Assembly: GCA_038240295.1 (NCBI GenBank)
Contig: JBBSDW010000038.1
Location: 1-22,799 of the forward strand
From: JABDDM01 sp038240295
GTDB lineage: Bacteria; Bacteroidota; Ignavibacteria; Palsa-1295
Direction: 5' to 3'
DNA: 22,799 nucleotides
Under the pieces are notes generated by a model that ran no database searches, was not told the DNA's origin, and saw only the letters and a program-made list of their open reading frames with translations. The translations under genes and the position numbers were made by a program. Shown in pieces: positions 15,215 to 22,799 of this stretch. The first letter of the stretch is position 1; every line of letters starts with the position of its first letter.

Positions 15215-15356
15215 CATCACCCCGTCTCAATATTGAATGTGAGAAGGATTTTTGGTCTAACAAAGACACGCACTCTTGCACAAAGTCGGAAGCAACAAAA
15301 TAGGAGAAACGAGATCCTTTTTTAATCTTCTTTCCTTGAACTGTTCGCTGCTCCCC
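15215..15356. other. Non-coding segment between repeats
   Basis: Part of a 484-bp gene-free stretch (14985-15468) between the convergent MFS and fumarase genes. Apart from the flanking repeats I see no gene, RNA or clear terminator in this segment. Confidence 0.6.
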
Positions 15357-15424
15357 ATTCCCTGTTCCCCATTCCCTGTTCCCGATTCTCTGTTCCCGAT
15401 TCCCTGTTCCCATTCCCTGCTCCC
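15357..15424. repeat. Minisatellite, 13-14-bp unit, five copies
   Basis: Five head-to-tail copies of ATTCCCTGTTCCC(C/G): 15357-15370, 15371-15384, 15385-15398, 15399-15411 and 15412-15424, with one or two changes each. Strongly strand-asymmetric (C/T on the plus strand). Short frames across it are artefacts of the repeat. Confidence 0.9.
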
Positions 15425-15430
15425 TTCCCC

Positions 15431-15458
15431 AACTAAGAACTAAGAATTAAGAACTAAG
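15431..15458. repeat. Heptanucleotide tandem repeat, four copies
   Basis: AACTAAG occurs four times in a row, the third copy as AATTAAG, just downstream of the minisatellite and 11 bp before the fumarase stop codon. Confidence 0.85.
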
Positions 15459-15468
15459 CACTTTAATC

Positions 15469-16983
15469 TTAAGCCACACTCAGCAATTCTTCAAGTGCCT
15501 TCGCGCTTGCTTTTTCTACTACTGCGTGCAGCGAATTGCCGTGCGAATCCATGGTGCAGATTCCGGTGAAGCCTTCTACTTGCAGGTGCCACATCGCTTC
15601 CGGTAAACCAAATTCTTCGTAGTCCACGCCCGTGACTTTCTTGATCGCTTCGGCATAGAACTGTGCTGCGCCGCCGATCGCGTTGACATAGATTGCGCCC
15701 GATTCTTTGAGTCCGTCGAGCGTCTTTTTGCCCATGCCGCCTTTGCCGATTACGACGCGAACGACTTCCCGCTTGATGACGTCGGCTTGGTACGGCTCTT
15801 CGCGAATCGAAGTTGTTGGGCCGGCGGCGGTGATCTTCCATGAACCATCGGGTTGCTTCATCACTACCGGACCGCAATGATAAAGCACTCCATCCTTCAT
15901 CGAAACTTTGCAGCCTTCTTTTACGACATGCTTATGAAATGCGTCGCGGCCGGTGTGCATTTCACCATTGATGACAACAATGTCGCCGACCTTCACTTTG
16001 CGAACTTGCTCTTCGGTGATCGGCGCTTGTAGTACGATCTCTTTTCCAGTGAGCGAAAACCCGGCGCCTTCGGCCATGCGCTTTACTTCGTCGTTGTCGC
16101 GATAGAGCCAGCCGGTGATCGCGCCGTTCAAATCGAGCGTTACGCCGAGTCTGCGGAATGCCCAACAGTTATACGCGACCGATACAAAGAAGCTCGCGGG
16201 CAAACGGTCGTAGACGCCAACTTTTACTCCGAGGCAAGTGACTTCGCCACCGAAGCCCATGGTGCCAATGCCGAGTGTGTTGCCTTCTTCGAGGCATTCC
16301 GTTTCAAGCTTTGCGAGTGTTGTGTCGGGATTCGTGTCGTCTACGCGTCTGAAGAGCTGCTCCTTCGCGAGTGTGTATCCCGACGTGCGATCGCCGCCAA
16401 CGCCAACGCCAATAAAGCCGATCGAGCAACCCTGACCCTGTGCCTGCCAGATCGAATGAAGGATGCACTTCTTGATCCCGTCCAGATCGCGCCCTGCCTT
16501 GCCAACGTGTTCGAGCGTCGCAGGAAGCGAGTACTGAATATTTTTATTTTCGCAACCACCGCCTTTGAGTACGAGCTTCGCTTCGATGTGATCTTTTTCC
16601 CATTGATCGAAATAAACAACGGGTACGCCGGGTCCGAGATTATTGCCGGAGTTTTTGCCCGTGATCGAATCGACAGAATTCGGGCGAAGCTTTCCCTGCC
16701 TGGTTGCTTCTTCGATCGCCCAGAGAATGTCTTTCTTCATTTCGATCTGATTGGCGCCAACGGGACACTTGATCTTAAACGTCGGCATGCCGGTATCCTG
16801 GCAGATCGGCGAAACATTATCGCAGGCCATGTCGATGTTGGTGCCAATGGTCGCGAGTGCGATCGTCGCATTCTTCTCGCGCTCTTTTTGCATCGCAGCT
16901 TTGAGGACGCGGCGAACGTCGCTCGGAAGGTTTGTGGATGTCTCGATAATAAGCTTCAGGATCGACTCGCGAAATTGCTGCAT
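15469..16983 (-). CDS. Fumarate hydratase class I (4Fe-4S, single chain)
   Basis: 504 residues from the ATG at 16983. It interconverts fumarate and malate in the TCA cycle in the cytoplasm, using an oxygen-sensitive 4Fe-4S cluster. The N-terminal alpha-type domain (to ~300) holds Cys61 in SPICQDTG and Cys186 in GQGCSIGFIGVGVGG, two of the three expected cluster ligands. The third is probably Cys273 (YNCWAFRR) or Cys250. The C-terminal beta-type domain carries GDIVVINGEMHTGRDAFHK, YHCGPVV and AAGPTTSIREEPYQ, typical of class I fumarases. The alpha and beta parts are fused in one chain, as in FumA/FumB, but the protein is shorter than the ~548 residues of E. coli FumA. A role on tartrate or another hydroxyacid is possible but less likely. 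No obvious terminator follows; repeats occupy the downstream space. Confidence 0.93.
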   Translation of the reverse strand: MQQFRESILKLIIETSTNLPSDVRRVLKAAMQKEREKNATIALATIGTNIDMACDNVSPICQDTGMPTFKIKCPVGANQIEMKKDILWAIEEATRQGKLRPNSVDSITGKNSGNNLGPGVPVVYFDQWEKDHIEAKLVLKGGGCENKNIQYSLPATLEHVGKAGRDLDGIKKCILHSIWQAQGQGCSIGFIGVGVGGDRTSGYTLAKEQLFRRVDDTNPDTTLAKLETECLEEGNTLGIGTMGFGGEVTCLGVKVGVYDRLPASFFVSVAYNCWAFRRLGVTLDLNGAITGWLYRDNDEVKRMAEGAGFSLTGKEIVLQAPITEEQVRKVKVGDIVVINGEMHTGRDAFHKHVVKEGCKVSMKDGVLYHCGPVVMKQPDGSWKITAAGPTTSIREEPYQADVIKREVVRVVIGKGGMGKKTLDGLKESGAIYVNAIGGAAQFYAEAIKKVTGVDYEEFGLPEAMWHLQVEGFTGICTMDSHGNSLHAVVEKASAKALEELLSVA

Positions 16984-17128
16984 GGGCTGAGTAATTTTCT
17001 GATTGAGTCCGAAAAACAGGGAGTGGCTAACGAGAGTTCAGCGCGGCAATCGGCGTAGCTTCCTACACCCAGCCGAGATTGTTTAGAGAGTGGGGGAGTA
17101 TCGCGTGAAGAGGCTGGCCGTCATAGCC

Positions 17129-18694
17129 TCATCTCAAGATCACCATCGTTTTTGTTGATCGTGCACCTCCAGCTTCGAGCGTATAAAAATAATTTCCGCT
17201 GGCATGGCCTGTTGCGTCGAGACTGACCGAGCGTGCTCCGGCGGGTACGGTGTTATCGATCAGCGTCTGAACAAGCGATCCCTTCGCATCATAGAGTCGG
17301 AGCCGTGCAAAGCCGCCATTGGTTTTGAAGCCGATCTGGGTCGTCCGGTTGCCCGCTGAAATGCTGACCGGATTTGGATAATTTTGCGAGAGTTCGATCG
17401 AAGGCAGCGGGGGCGCTTGCGTTACACCTGCCGATTGAATGATGTCGATCGTCGGGAAATCCTTGAGCAGTGTATTCATTCGCTCCGTATCGCTGGCGCC
17501 GAACCACTCTTTAAGAACCGACGCATAGACCTGCCGGAAATCGAATTCCATGTTGATGTTGTCGTCGACGGTTGCATTCGCGGGCAGCACAGGATTTGAA
17601 CCATGAATTCCAGCGACGACATTTTTCCCGAAGACGAACATTGCAGAAGCTGCTCCATGATCGGTGCCGCCACTGTCGTTCGATTTGATACGGCGACCGA
17701 ATTCGGAAAAGGTCATTCCGATCACGCGATCTTCGAGAGCATTGAGACGAAGTTCATCCTGGAACGCGGTGATCCCTTCGGAGACTTTCGCAAGCAGCGG
17801 GTCCTGGCCCTTGCGTTGATTTGTGTGACTATCGAAGCCGCCAAGATTGACGACATAGAGCTTCGTCTTTAAGCCGCCGGCGATGAGTTGGGCCACGATC
17901 CGCAATTGATCGGCGAGCGTGTTCGCATTCGCAGTTGGCCACAGTTGCGATTTAGTAACGCCTTTCGTCGCCGCGTCTTTTACTGGCACAGCAAACTTTT
18001 GCAATTGATCCCCGATCGTTCGGACATACCCGAGTTCATGACCCGCGCGCGTATTCGCAGTTTGCGTTTTGGTATCATTGATGATGTCGTAGAACGACGA
18101 TGGGTTCGAAAATGCCATTCCCATGTTTGCCGTTGGTCCTTCGAATCCAAGCGAAACTGCGGAGCCGATCTGTACACCGACCGGGTCGGGCATCTGCGCG
18201 TTTGGATAGCCTGTGGGATAGCCAGGATATTCCTGATCGAGATATCTACCGATCCAGCCGGTCTCGAGCACCTGATTGTAATCGGATCCGGTCAGCCAGA
18301 TATCTGTCGAGCGAAAATGTGAAAAGTTTGGTGTCGGGTAACCGACGTTTTGAACGATCGCAATCTTTCCTTCGCCATATAATCCAGCAATTCCTGAGAG
18401 CACCGGATTGAGGGCAATCGTCGAAGTTAATTTCAGCACCGCCGATTCCGCGATCGCAATATTCGATCGGGCTGCCATGATCTCCGAATATCGATCGAGC
18501 GGAATAACCGTATTGAGCCCATCGTTACCGCCGATAAGTTGAATGAGCACCAGCACACGGTCGGCCGGGATGCTGCTCGCGATAAGCGAATGAAGCAGCG
18601 GATTGTTCGCAAATGCCTTGATCGAATACCCACCGACAAGAAATGGCAGTACGGTTGCGGGCGCTGCAGCTTTCAGGAAATCTCTACGTTTCAT
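17129..18694 (-). CDS. DUF1501 protein with Tat signal and T9SS sorting domain
   Basis: 521 residues from the ATG at 18694. The N-terminus MKRRDFLKAAAPATVLPFLV is a twin-arginine (Tat) signal (RRDFLK), ending near AFA-N30, so the protein is folded in the cytoplasm, perhaps with a cofactor, before export. The DUF1501 body has LIGGNDGLNTVIP (53-65) and, further on, TFSEFGRRIKSNDSGGTDHGAA, both hallmarks of this sulfatase/alkaline-phosphatase-like family of unknown activity. Residues 432-521 form a T9SS type A sorting domain (SQNYPNPVSIS, LRLYDAKGSLVQTL, GNYFYTLEAGG, then TKTMVILR). So Tat export followed by T9SS passage is predicted. It starts 22 bp after the DUF1800 stop, clearly one operon. 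Confidence 0.92.
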   Translation of the reverse strand: MKRRDFLKAAAPATVLPFLVGGYSIKAFANNPLLHSLIASSIPADRVLVLIQLIGGNDGLNTVIPLDRYSEIMAARSNIAIAESAVLKLTSTIALNPVLSGIAGLYGEGKIAIVQNVGYPTPNFSHFRSTDIWLTGSDYNQVLETGWIGRYLDQEYPGYPTGYPNAQMPDPVGVQIGSAVSLGFEGPTANMGMAFSNPSSFYDIINDTKTQTANTRAGHELGYVRTIGDQLQKFAVPVKDAATKGVTKSQLWPTANANTLADQLRIVAQLIAGGLKTKLYVVNLGGFDSHTNQRKGQDPLLAKVSEGITAFQDELRLNALEDRVIGMTFSEFGRRIKSNDSGGTDHGAASAMFVFGKNVVAGIHGSNPVLPANATVDDNINMEFDFRQVYASVLKEWFGASDTERMNTLLKDFPTIDIIQSAGVTQAPPLPSIELSQNYPNPVSISAGNRTTQIGFKTNGGFARLRLYDAKGSLVQTLIDNTVPAGARSVSLDATGHASGNYFYTLEAGGARSTKTMVILR

Positions 18695-18716
18695 ATTCGT
18701 TCGTGCTAAGCGTTCT

Positions 18717-20333
18717 TCACATCAGTTGGTATTCGGCGAGTTCGAGCATGTATTTCAGAAGTGTCGTGAGTTTGGTGCTCACGGCCTGCTTCTTCGCTGC
18801 GTCGCTCGGATTATTCAGGAAGTTCGTCCACTCCGCGGTCCATTCGTAATTCGGAAGTCCGGGCAACAAGGTGTCGTGCAAAGTTTTAAGTTGATCGACA
18901 TTGAGTGGATTGGGATAGAGCAAGTTTGCCCAGTCGTTTATGAGTGTGTCTGGCTGTGAGGCGTCGGAAGATTGCTCAGCGAAGAGGGTTGGGTCGAGAT
19001 AGCTCAGGTAATAGGTCTGCACTGCGATCTGATACTTATTCGAGACAAGATCATCCGCAAATTTTATGCGTGAATCGAGCGTATCTGCATTGAGCCAAAT
19101 TTCGTGAAACTCTGGGATCTGATAATAGGCCGGCCAGCCTGCCACATTAGGCGGTTCGAGCAGGTTCATCTGCAAATTGCCACCCGTGATGAGGAGTCCG
19201 ATCCAGCCATAATAGATCGTGATCACGCCTTCCTGCGAAGGCATCACCACGCCGAGTGTGCGTAGTGATCCGACGATATAATCGAGCGGGGTCTTGATGA
19301 CGCAGCCGCGATAGGCCAGATCATAAAAATGAGAGCTCTTCAGCAGCAAGGCGAGCACTGGCTTGATCTCGAAATTATTTGCCTTTAGGGAGTTTGCAAG
19401 CGGCCCGATCACGTTTTGTTCGACGGAGTCGTCGATCACATAATCGACAAACCAGCGATAGAGCTTGCGCGAGATATATCGCGCTGTCGCGTCTTCGTTA
19501 AAGATCATCGTGAGCAGATCATCGACCTCCCGCTCGGCGCCCGCTTGATCGGAACCGCCTTTGATCACGGTGCTGCCGTAACGTGCGGAGAATTGCTTAT
19601 CGGTTGTGTCGTGATGTTGAGCGGTGAAGCTATAGCCCACGGTTGCCGGATCGTCGCTCCAGCCAGTCAGTACACGAGCTGCGGCTTTCACATCGGCTTC
19701 GGTGTAGGTCGTGTAATCACCTGTGGAAGTTTCGGCGCCTTTGCCGATCGTGAAGAGCTCCTGCAACTCGCGACCGTAATTTTCATTCGGCGCACCGCTG
19801 ACGTTTTTATTACCGCTTAAATATCGGAGCATCGCCGGATCGAAGGTGATCGACTTTACCATCGACTTGAAATTTCCGAGTGCATTCGTGCGAAGGAGCG
19901 TGCATTGCTTGTACGAATAGCGCGCATCGCCGACCGATGCGGCGCCGCAGGCAAAATGATTATGCCAAAAGAGCGTCATCTTTTCCCGGATCGAAAGTTT
20001 CTGTCCGATCATCAGACTAAGCCACCATGCGCCGAGCGATTGCGTCCGATTAAAATCATTCGTCGCGTCGTAGGGCAGATTAACCCACGTTTGGCCTTGC
20101 GTCACGCCGCCGATGTCATAATGGTACCACACGAGCGGGGCGCTTGTCTCGGCAGGCTGATCGGCAAGGAGAAGATCAACGGCCTGCGACATTGATAATT
20201 GCGCGAGCGTCACAATGTCCTTGCTCGTCGCGCCGAACATCGAGCGACGAGTCAGGTGTGCAGCTTCGGTTGTGCCCCAGGCACCCTTGTAGGGATCCAT
20301 TGCTGTGGAAGTGGCGGTGTGAAGCTTGCCCAT
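18717..20333 (-). CDS. DUF1800 family protein
   Basis: 538 residues from the ATG at 20333; a TTG at 20345 would add four residues and is less likely. Family marks are HLTRRSMFGA (26-35), FWHNHF (122-127) and NENYGRELQELFTIG (183-197), plus PPNVAGWP near 390. DUF1800 proteins are almost always encoded next to DUF1501 proteins and their biochemical role is unknown. Here the N-terminus (MGKLHTATSTAMDPYKGAWG) has no Sec or Tat signal and the C-terminus no sorting domain, whereas the partner has both. Export as a complex with the Tat-dependent partner is therefore possible. It is first in a two-gene operon and follows the TPR-LuxR gene by 121 bp. Confidence 0.9.
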   Translation of the reverse strand: MGKLHTATSTAMDPYKGAWGTTEAAHLTRRSMFGATSKDIVTLAQLSMSQAVDLLLADQPAETSAPLVWYHYDIGGVTQGQTWVNLPYDATNDFNRTQSLGAWWLSLMIGQKLSIREKMTLFWHNHFACGAASVGDARYSYKQCTLLRTNALGNFKSMVKSITFDPAMLRYLSGNKNVSGAPNENYGRELQELFTIGKGAETSTGDYTTYTEADVKAAARVLTGWSDDPATVGYSFTAQHHDTTDKQFSARYGSTVIKGGSDQAGAEREVDDLLTMIFNEDATARYISRKLYRWFVDYVIDDSVEQNVIGPLANSLKANNFEIKPVLALLLKSSHFYDLAYRGCVIKTPLDYIVGSLRTLGVVMPSQEGVITIYYGWIGLLITGGNLQMNLLEPPNVAGWPAYYQIPEFHEIWLNADTLDSRIKFADDLVSNKYQIAVQTYYLSYLDPTLFAEQSSDASQPDTLINDWANLLYPNPLNVDQLKTLHDTLLPGLPNYEWTAEWTNFLNNPSDAAKKQAVSTKLTTLLKYMLELAEYQLM

Positions 20334-20454
20334 AAGTCGTCCCAAATAAAATCGATCTTTGCTAAGTCTTTAAACCAATTCGACCGTTAACAATTCGTTG
20401 CCCAACTACGTAATTAACTACTTAGAGATAAGCTATGCAAAGCGTGCGCAAACG

Positions 20455-22233
20455 CTACACGAACGCCGTCAGAAATTTCGCGAGTCGTGTCGTCGTCGGA
20501 AGTCGCAATTTTTTTCTGATCGAGAGCGCATGCGTCTCGATCGTTCGAACCGAAGTAAACAGCACGTTTGCGACATCGACCGAACTTAAGCCAAGCTTTA
20601 AGAGAATGCAAATTCGCTTTTCGGTAGCCGTCAGATCGGGATAGCGTGTGTCAAGCGCGAGTGCGAATTCTCGATGAAGTTCGGACGCGCGAGATTCGAG
20701 CTGTTCGTAGTCTTTATCCTTGAAGCGTATCGTTTCGATCAGCCCAAGTATTGCATCGATCGTCTGGTTGGAGTAATCGCTCTTTGACCGTTTCATCGCA
20801 TCGAGCTCAGATGTGAGCGAGGCGAGAACGGAGCTTTTTTTCGCAAGATGCACAGCAAGCAGTTCTGTCTCTCTGGCCTTCGCATTGAGCCGGATCTCGA
20901 GCTTCTCAAGCTGCAACTGCTGCAATTCGCGTTCGCGCCCCAGATGGGCGAGCTGCTGCTCGGTCTGCAAACTCACGAGCGCGCTTCGCTGCTCGGTGTT
21001 GAGTCGTTCGATCTCGTATTCCTGCACTCGCCTGAACCACCGAATCGCCTCGGGCAACAGGTGCAGCTCTTCCGTGACGCGAGCGATCTCCTGCGCGATC
21101 TCATGCTGAAGTTCGAGTCCGCGCGATTTCGCAGCAGCATGCAAACCGAGCAAGTGCCGATAGACACTTTTTGATGGCGAAGTGGCATGTTCGATCAGCA
21201 GTTGCTGTATCGAAAAAAAGATGAAGCTGCCGCTCTCGGGTTCGTCACAGAGAAGCTTTAGAGCTTTATGATTCAGCGCTGTCGCTTTTGCGAGCGATCC
21301 ATGCAAGCGTTCGTATTTCGTCAGGAGCACAAGTGGCCGGCAGGCGAGTGCATGCATTCCGATCTCGCTCGCGGTTGCAAACGATTGCTCCGCAAACCGC
21401 TTTCCCTTCGTTGCGGGGCCCGTCGTCAGATAAAGCTGAGCGAGGTTACGCTGCGTGATCGCCAGGCTCCGTTTGTCGCGAAGCTGCCTCGCAAGTTTTA
21501 ATCCCTGCCGGCAATATTCAAGCGCAAGCACATTATTTCCGAGCAGTGCATGTACGTATCCAAGATTGTTGAGTGCTCGCGCAACGGCAGTACGGTCATT
21601 GAGCAGCGTGGCGATCGAAAATTCTTCTTCGAGAAAAGAGGCGGCCTTATGATGTTCGCGCAACACGATATATCCGATCCCGATCGAATCATAGAGCGCC
21701 GCAAGGTGTGCTCGCTGGTTTCGTTCGATTTCCGAAGGTTTGGGAATGCGCTCGGACAAGCGCTCCTGCCACGTGCGTGGAAGAAAAAAAGGCTGGCGCG
21801 AAGAAGCATCGATGCGTGACGTTGGCATCGAATACGAAGTTTGTGTTCGCTCGCTGACGATCTGATGCAGTTCTTCCAGCGTCTGCTTCTCGTTGCCCGC
21901 AGTTAGCTTTACCGTTGCAAGTTCGCCTCGTAGTTCAAGCACAGCATCCAGATCTCCCAACTGCTTATAGCGAATGAGCCCCTTCTTGAAATGTTCGACC
22001 GCGACCTCGCGATTCCCGTAAAGCCGCGCACAATGGCCCGCGATAGCTTGCGTAGCGGCGATGAGATTGCTATTTTTAGCAGCGATCGCGAACGCTTGAG
22101 CATTCGCGCATGCTTCCACGCAGTCCGCGATATCGTGGTCTGCGAGGTGGAGCGCTCGCTGAAGTGCGAGGGCGATCTTTTGCTGCGGATCGCGCGCTCC
22201 TTTTGGCGCACGTGATCGAAGTTTCGAGTTCAC
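20455..22233 (-). CDS. TPR-coiled-coil transcriptional regulator with LuxR-type HTH
   Basis: 592 residues from a GTG at 22233; an in-frame stop at 22324-22326 with no other ATG/GTG/TTG between supports it. The N-terminal ~400 residues are helical TPR-like repeats (for example RALNNLGYVHALLGNNVLALEYC and ITQRNLAQLYL). A heptad-rich coiled coil follows at about 405-500 (Gln/Leu/Glu-rich, including HLGRERELQQLQLEKLEIRL). The last 59 residues (534-592) are a LuxR/GerE HTH starting LTATEKRICILLKLGLSSVDV. Unlike many TPR-LuxR proteins of Bacteroidota, there is no signal peptide or transmembrane helix between sensor and HTH, so it looks like a soluble one-component regulator. The ligand is unknown. 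It lies upstream of DUF1800-DUF1501 on the same strand and may regulate them. Confidence 0.85.
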   Translation of the reverse strand: MNSKLRSRAPKGARDPQQKIALALQRALHLADHDIADCVEACANAQAFAIAAKNSNLIAATQAIAGHCARLYGNREVAVEHFKKGLIRYKQLGDLDAVLELRGELATVKLTAGNEKQTLEELHQIVSERTQTSYSMPTSRIDASSRQPFFLPRTWQERLSERIPKPSEIERNQRAHLAALYDSIGIGYIVLREHHKAASFLEEEFSIATLLNDRTAVARALNNLGYVHALLGNNVLALEYCRQGLKLARQLRDKRSLAITQRNLAQLYLTTGPATKGKRFAEQSFATASEIGMHALACRPLVLLTKYERLHGSLAKATALNHKALKLLCDEPESGSFIFFSIQQLLIEHATSPSKSVYRHLLGLHAAAKSRGLELQHEIAQEIARVTEELHLLPEAIRWFRRVQEYEIERLNTEQRSALVSLQTEQQLAHLGRERELQQLQLEKLEIRLNAKARETELLAVHLAKKSSVLASLTSELDAMKRSKSDYSNQTIDAILGLIETIRFKDKDYEQLESRASELHREFALALDTRYPDLTATEKRICILLKLGLSSVDVANVLFTSVRTIETHALSIRKKLRLPTTTRLAKFLTAFV

Positions 22234-22321
22234 ATGTAATGTTCGGCTGCGCTCATCAACGTTGGAACAGTGAGCGTTCGAAGTTGTATCCCTTGCGAGC
22301 TTTTGTAAAGCTTGAATGCGA

Positions 22322-22395
22322 ACTTACGGAACGAGAAGTCGAGTCGATATATCTGGGCGATTAATTCGACTTCATGCTGACGAATTCTCGTAAGT
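22322..22395. promoter_or_regulatory. Two-step inverted repeat upstream of the TPR-LuxR gene
   Basis: ACTTACG (22322-22328) pairs with CGTAAGT (22389-22395), and inside it GAAGTCGA (22335-22342) pairs with TCGACTTC (22366-22373). It lies in the 206-bp space between the rseP stop and the TPR-LuxR start. It could be an RNA structure or a pair of protein-binding sites; no T tail makes a terminator evident. Confidence 0.35.
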
Positions 22396-22439
22396 CAATG
22401 ACCATCGCTGAGCGTTGGCAGTGGGTTACGCGAGAGCCG

Positions 22440-22799
22440 TCACAAGTTTCGGATATCGTTGAAGACCATGAACGCCATCAGCGAGAGAACGAGGACTACT
22501 CCGACTTTTTGTATACCGAGCTTCATTTTTTGGGAAAGCTCGCGATGCAGCACTGCTTCGACCAAAATGTTGATCAAGTGTCCGCCATCGAGCGCTGGGA
22601 TCGGAAGGATATTGATGAAGGCCAGCGAAAGCGAAAGCATCGCAATGAAGATCAGGAACGACGAGCCACCATCGCCAGCGCTCTGCTTTGCCAATTTGAA
22701 GATCTTGATCGGCCCACCGAGCGCGCTCGATGCCGGGATCTTCCGCGTCACGACAAGCCAGATGCCATGCGAGATCATGCCCATCCGATCCTTCGCGAG
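22440..22799 (-). CDS. rseP: Site-2 membrane metalloprotease RseP (M50), 3' part only
   Basis: The frame is still open at the right edge, so only about 119 C-terminal residues are seen. NILPIPALDGGHL carries the third conserved motif of site-2 proteases (NxxPxPxLDGG), whose Asp is a zinc ligand. It is flanked by transmembrane helices (SSFLIFIAMLSLSLAFIN and VGVVLVLSLMAFMVF), and the segment GPIKIFKLA fits the region before the third helix. RseP cuts anti-sigma factors and leftover signal peptides within the inner membrane. The HExxH site and PDZ domain lie outside the window. Confidence 0.9.
   Translation of the reverse strand, partial: LAKDRMGMISHGIWLVVTRKIPASSALGGPIKIFKLAKQSAGDGGSSFLIFIAMLSLSLAFINILPIPALDGGHLINILVEAVLHRELSQKMKLGIQKVGVVLVLSLMAFMVFNDIRNL

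Noticed and set aside
15198..15413. Minus-strand frame coding for Gly/Asn/Arg/Glu repeats (GNREQRIGNRE)
   Set aside because: It is a direct product of the 13-14-bp minisatellite read in frame, with no start context or homology; not a gene.
14962..15458. CRISPR-like array
   Set aside because: Repeats are either directly adjacent without spacers (13-14 bp and 7 bp units) or only two large tandem units; no regular repeat-spacer pattern and no cas genes.
17110..17130. Hairpin GAGGCT/AGCCTC overlapping the DUF1501 stop codon
   Set aside because: The stem is only six base pairs with a nine-base loop and no T-rich tail on the minus strand, so it is not a convincing terminator.

Overview
The window reads as chromosome of a free-living member of the Bacteroidota/Chlorobiota (FCB) group, possibly a Kapabacteria- or Ignavibacteria-like lineage. 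The evidence is type A C-terminal sorting domains of the type IX secretion system (T9SS) on two secreted proteins, a DUF1501/DUF1800 pair, a TPR-LuxR regulator, weak Shine-Dalgarno sequences and several GTG/TTG starts. The lineage is inferred from gene content only; no rRNA or ribosomal protein gene is present. I see no phage, IS element, CRISPR array or plasmid function.

Layout, left to right. (1) 1-590: 3' end of a low-complexity, fibre-like protein. (2) 622-1755 (-): class II Fic protein with a C-terminal winged helix, preceded by three copies of a 21-bp motif that look like its own operator. (3) 1976-4963 (-): recG, then a CADD-type iron enzyme with every residue expected of the self-sacrificing p-aminobenzoate synthase. 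(4) 5179-7407 (-): tRNA-Leu(UAG), trigger factor (tig) and clpP, a protein-quality block closed by a perfect terminator. (5) 7560-10287: a secreted seven-repeat beta-propeller protein (-) divergent from an ECF sigma factor (+) whose C-terminus is a T9SS-type sorting-domain module. (6) 10445-12077: a secreted DUF4412-like protein (-) divergent from a DedA membrane protein (+). (7) 12057-13664 (-): an endoglycoceramidase-like GH5 enzyme without a signal peptide, its 3' end overlapping dedA. (8) 13785-14984 (+): MFS drug/proton antiporter. (9) 14962-15458: non-coding repeats (two ~125-bp tandem units, a 13-14-bp minisatellite, a 7-bp repeat). (10) 15469-16983 (-): class I fumarase. (11) 17129-20333 (-): DUF1800 followed by DUF1501; the second has both a Tat signal and a T9SS sorting domain. 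(12) 20455-22233 (-): TPR-coiled-coil-LuxR regulator. (13) 22440-22799 (-): 3' end of a site-2 protease (RseP).

How they may work together. Most of the window is housekeeping: DNA repair, protein folding and proteolysis, TCA cycle, and membrane proteolysis. The accessory parts centre on export. DUF1501 and the propeller protein carry T9SS signals, DUF1800 has no export signal and may travel with its Tat partner, and the sigma factor carries a sorting-like domain although it should be cytoplasmic. The sigma-sorting-domain fusion is the least expected object here. The CADD homologue with all catalytic residues and the Fic operator array come next.
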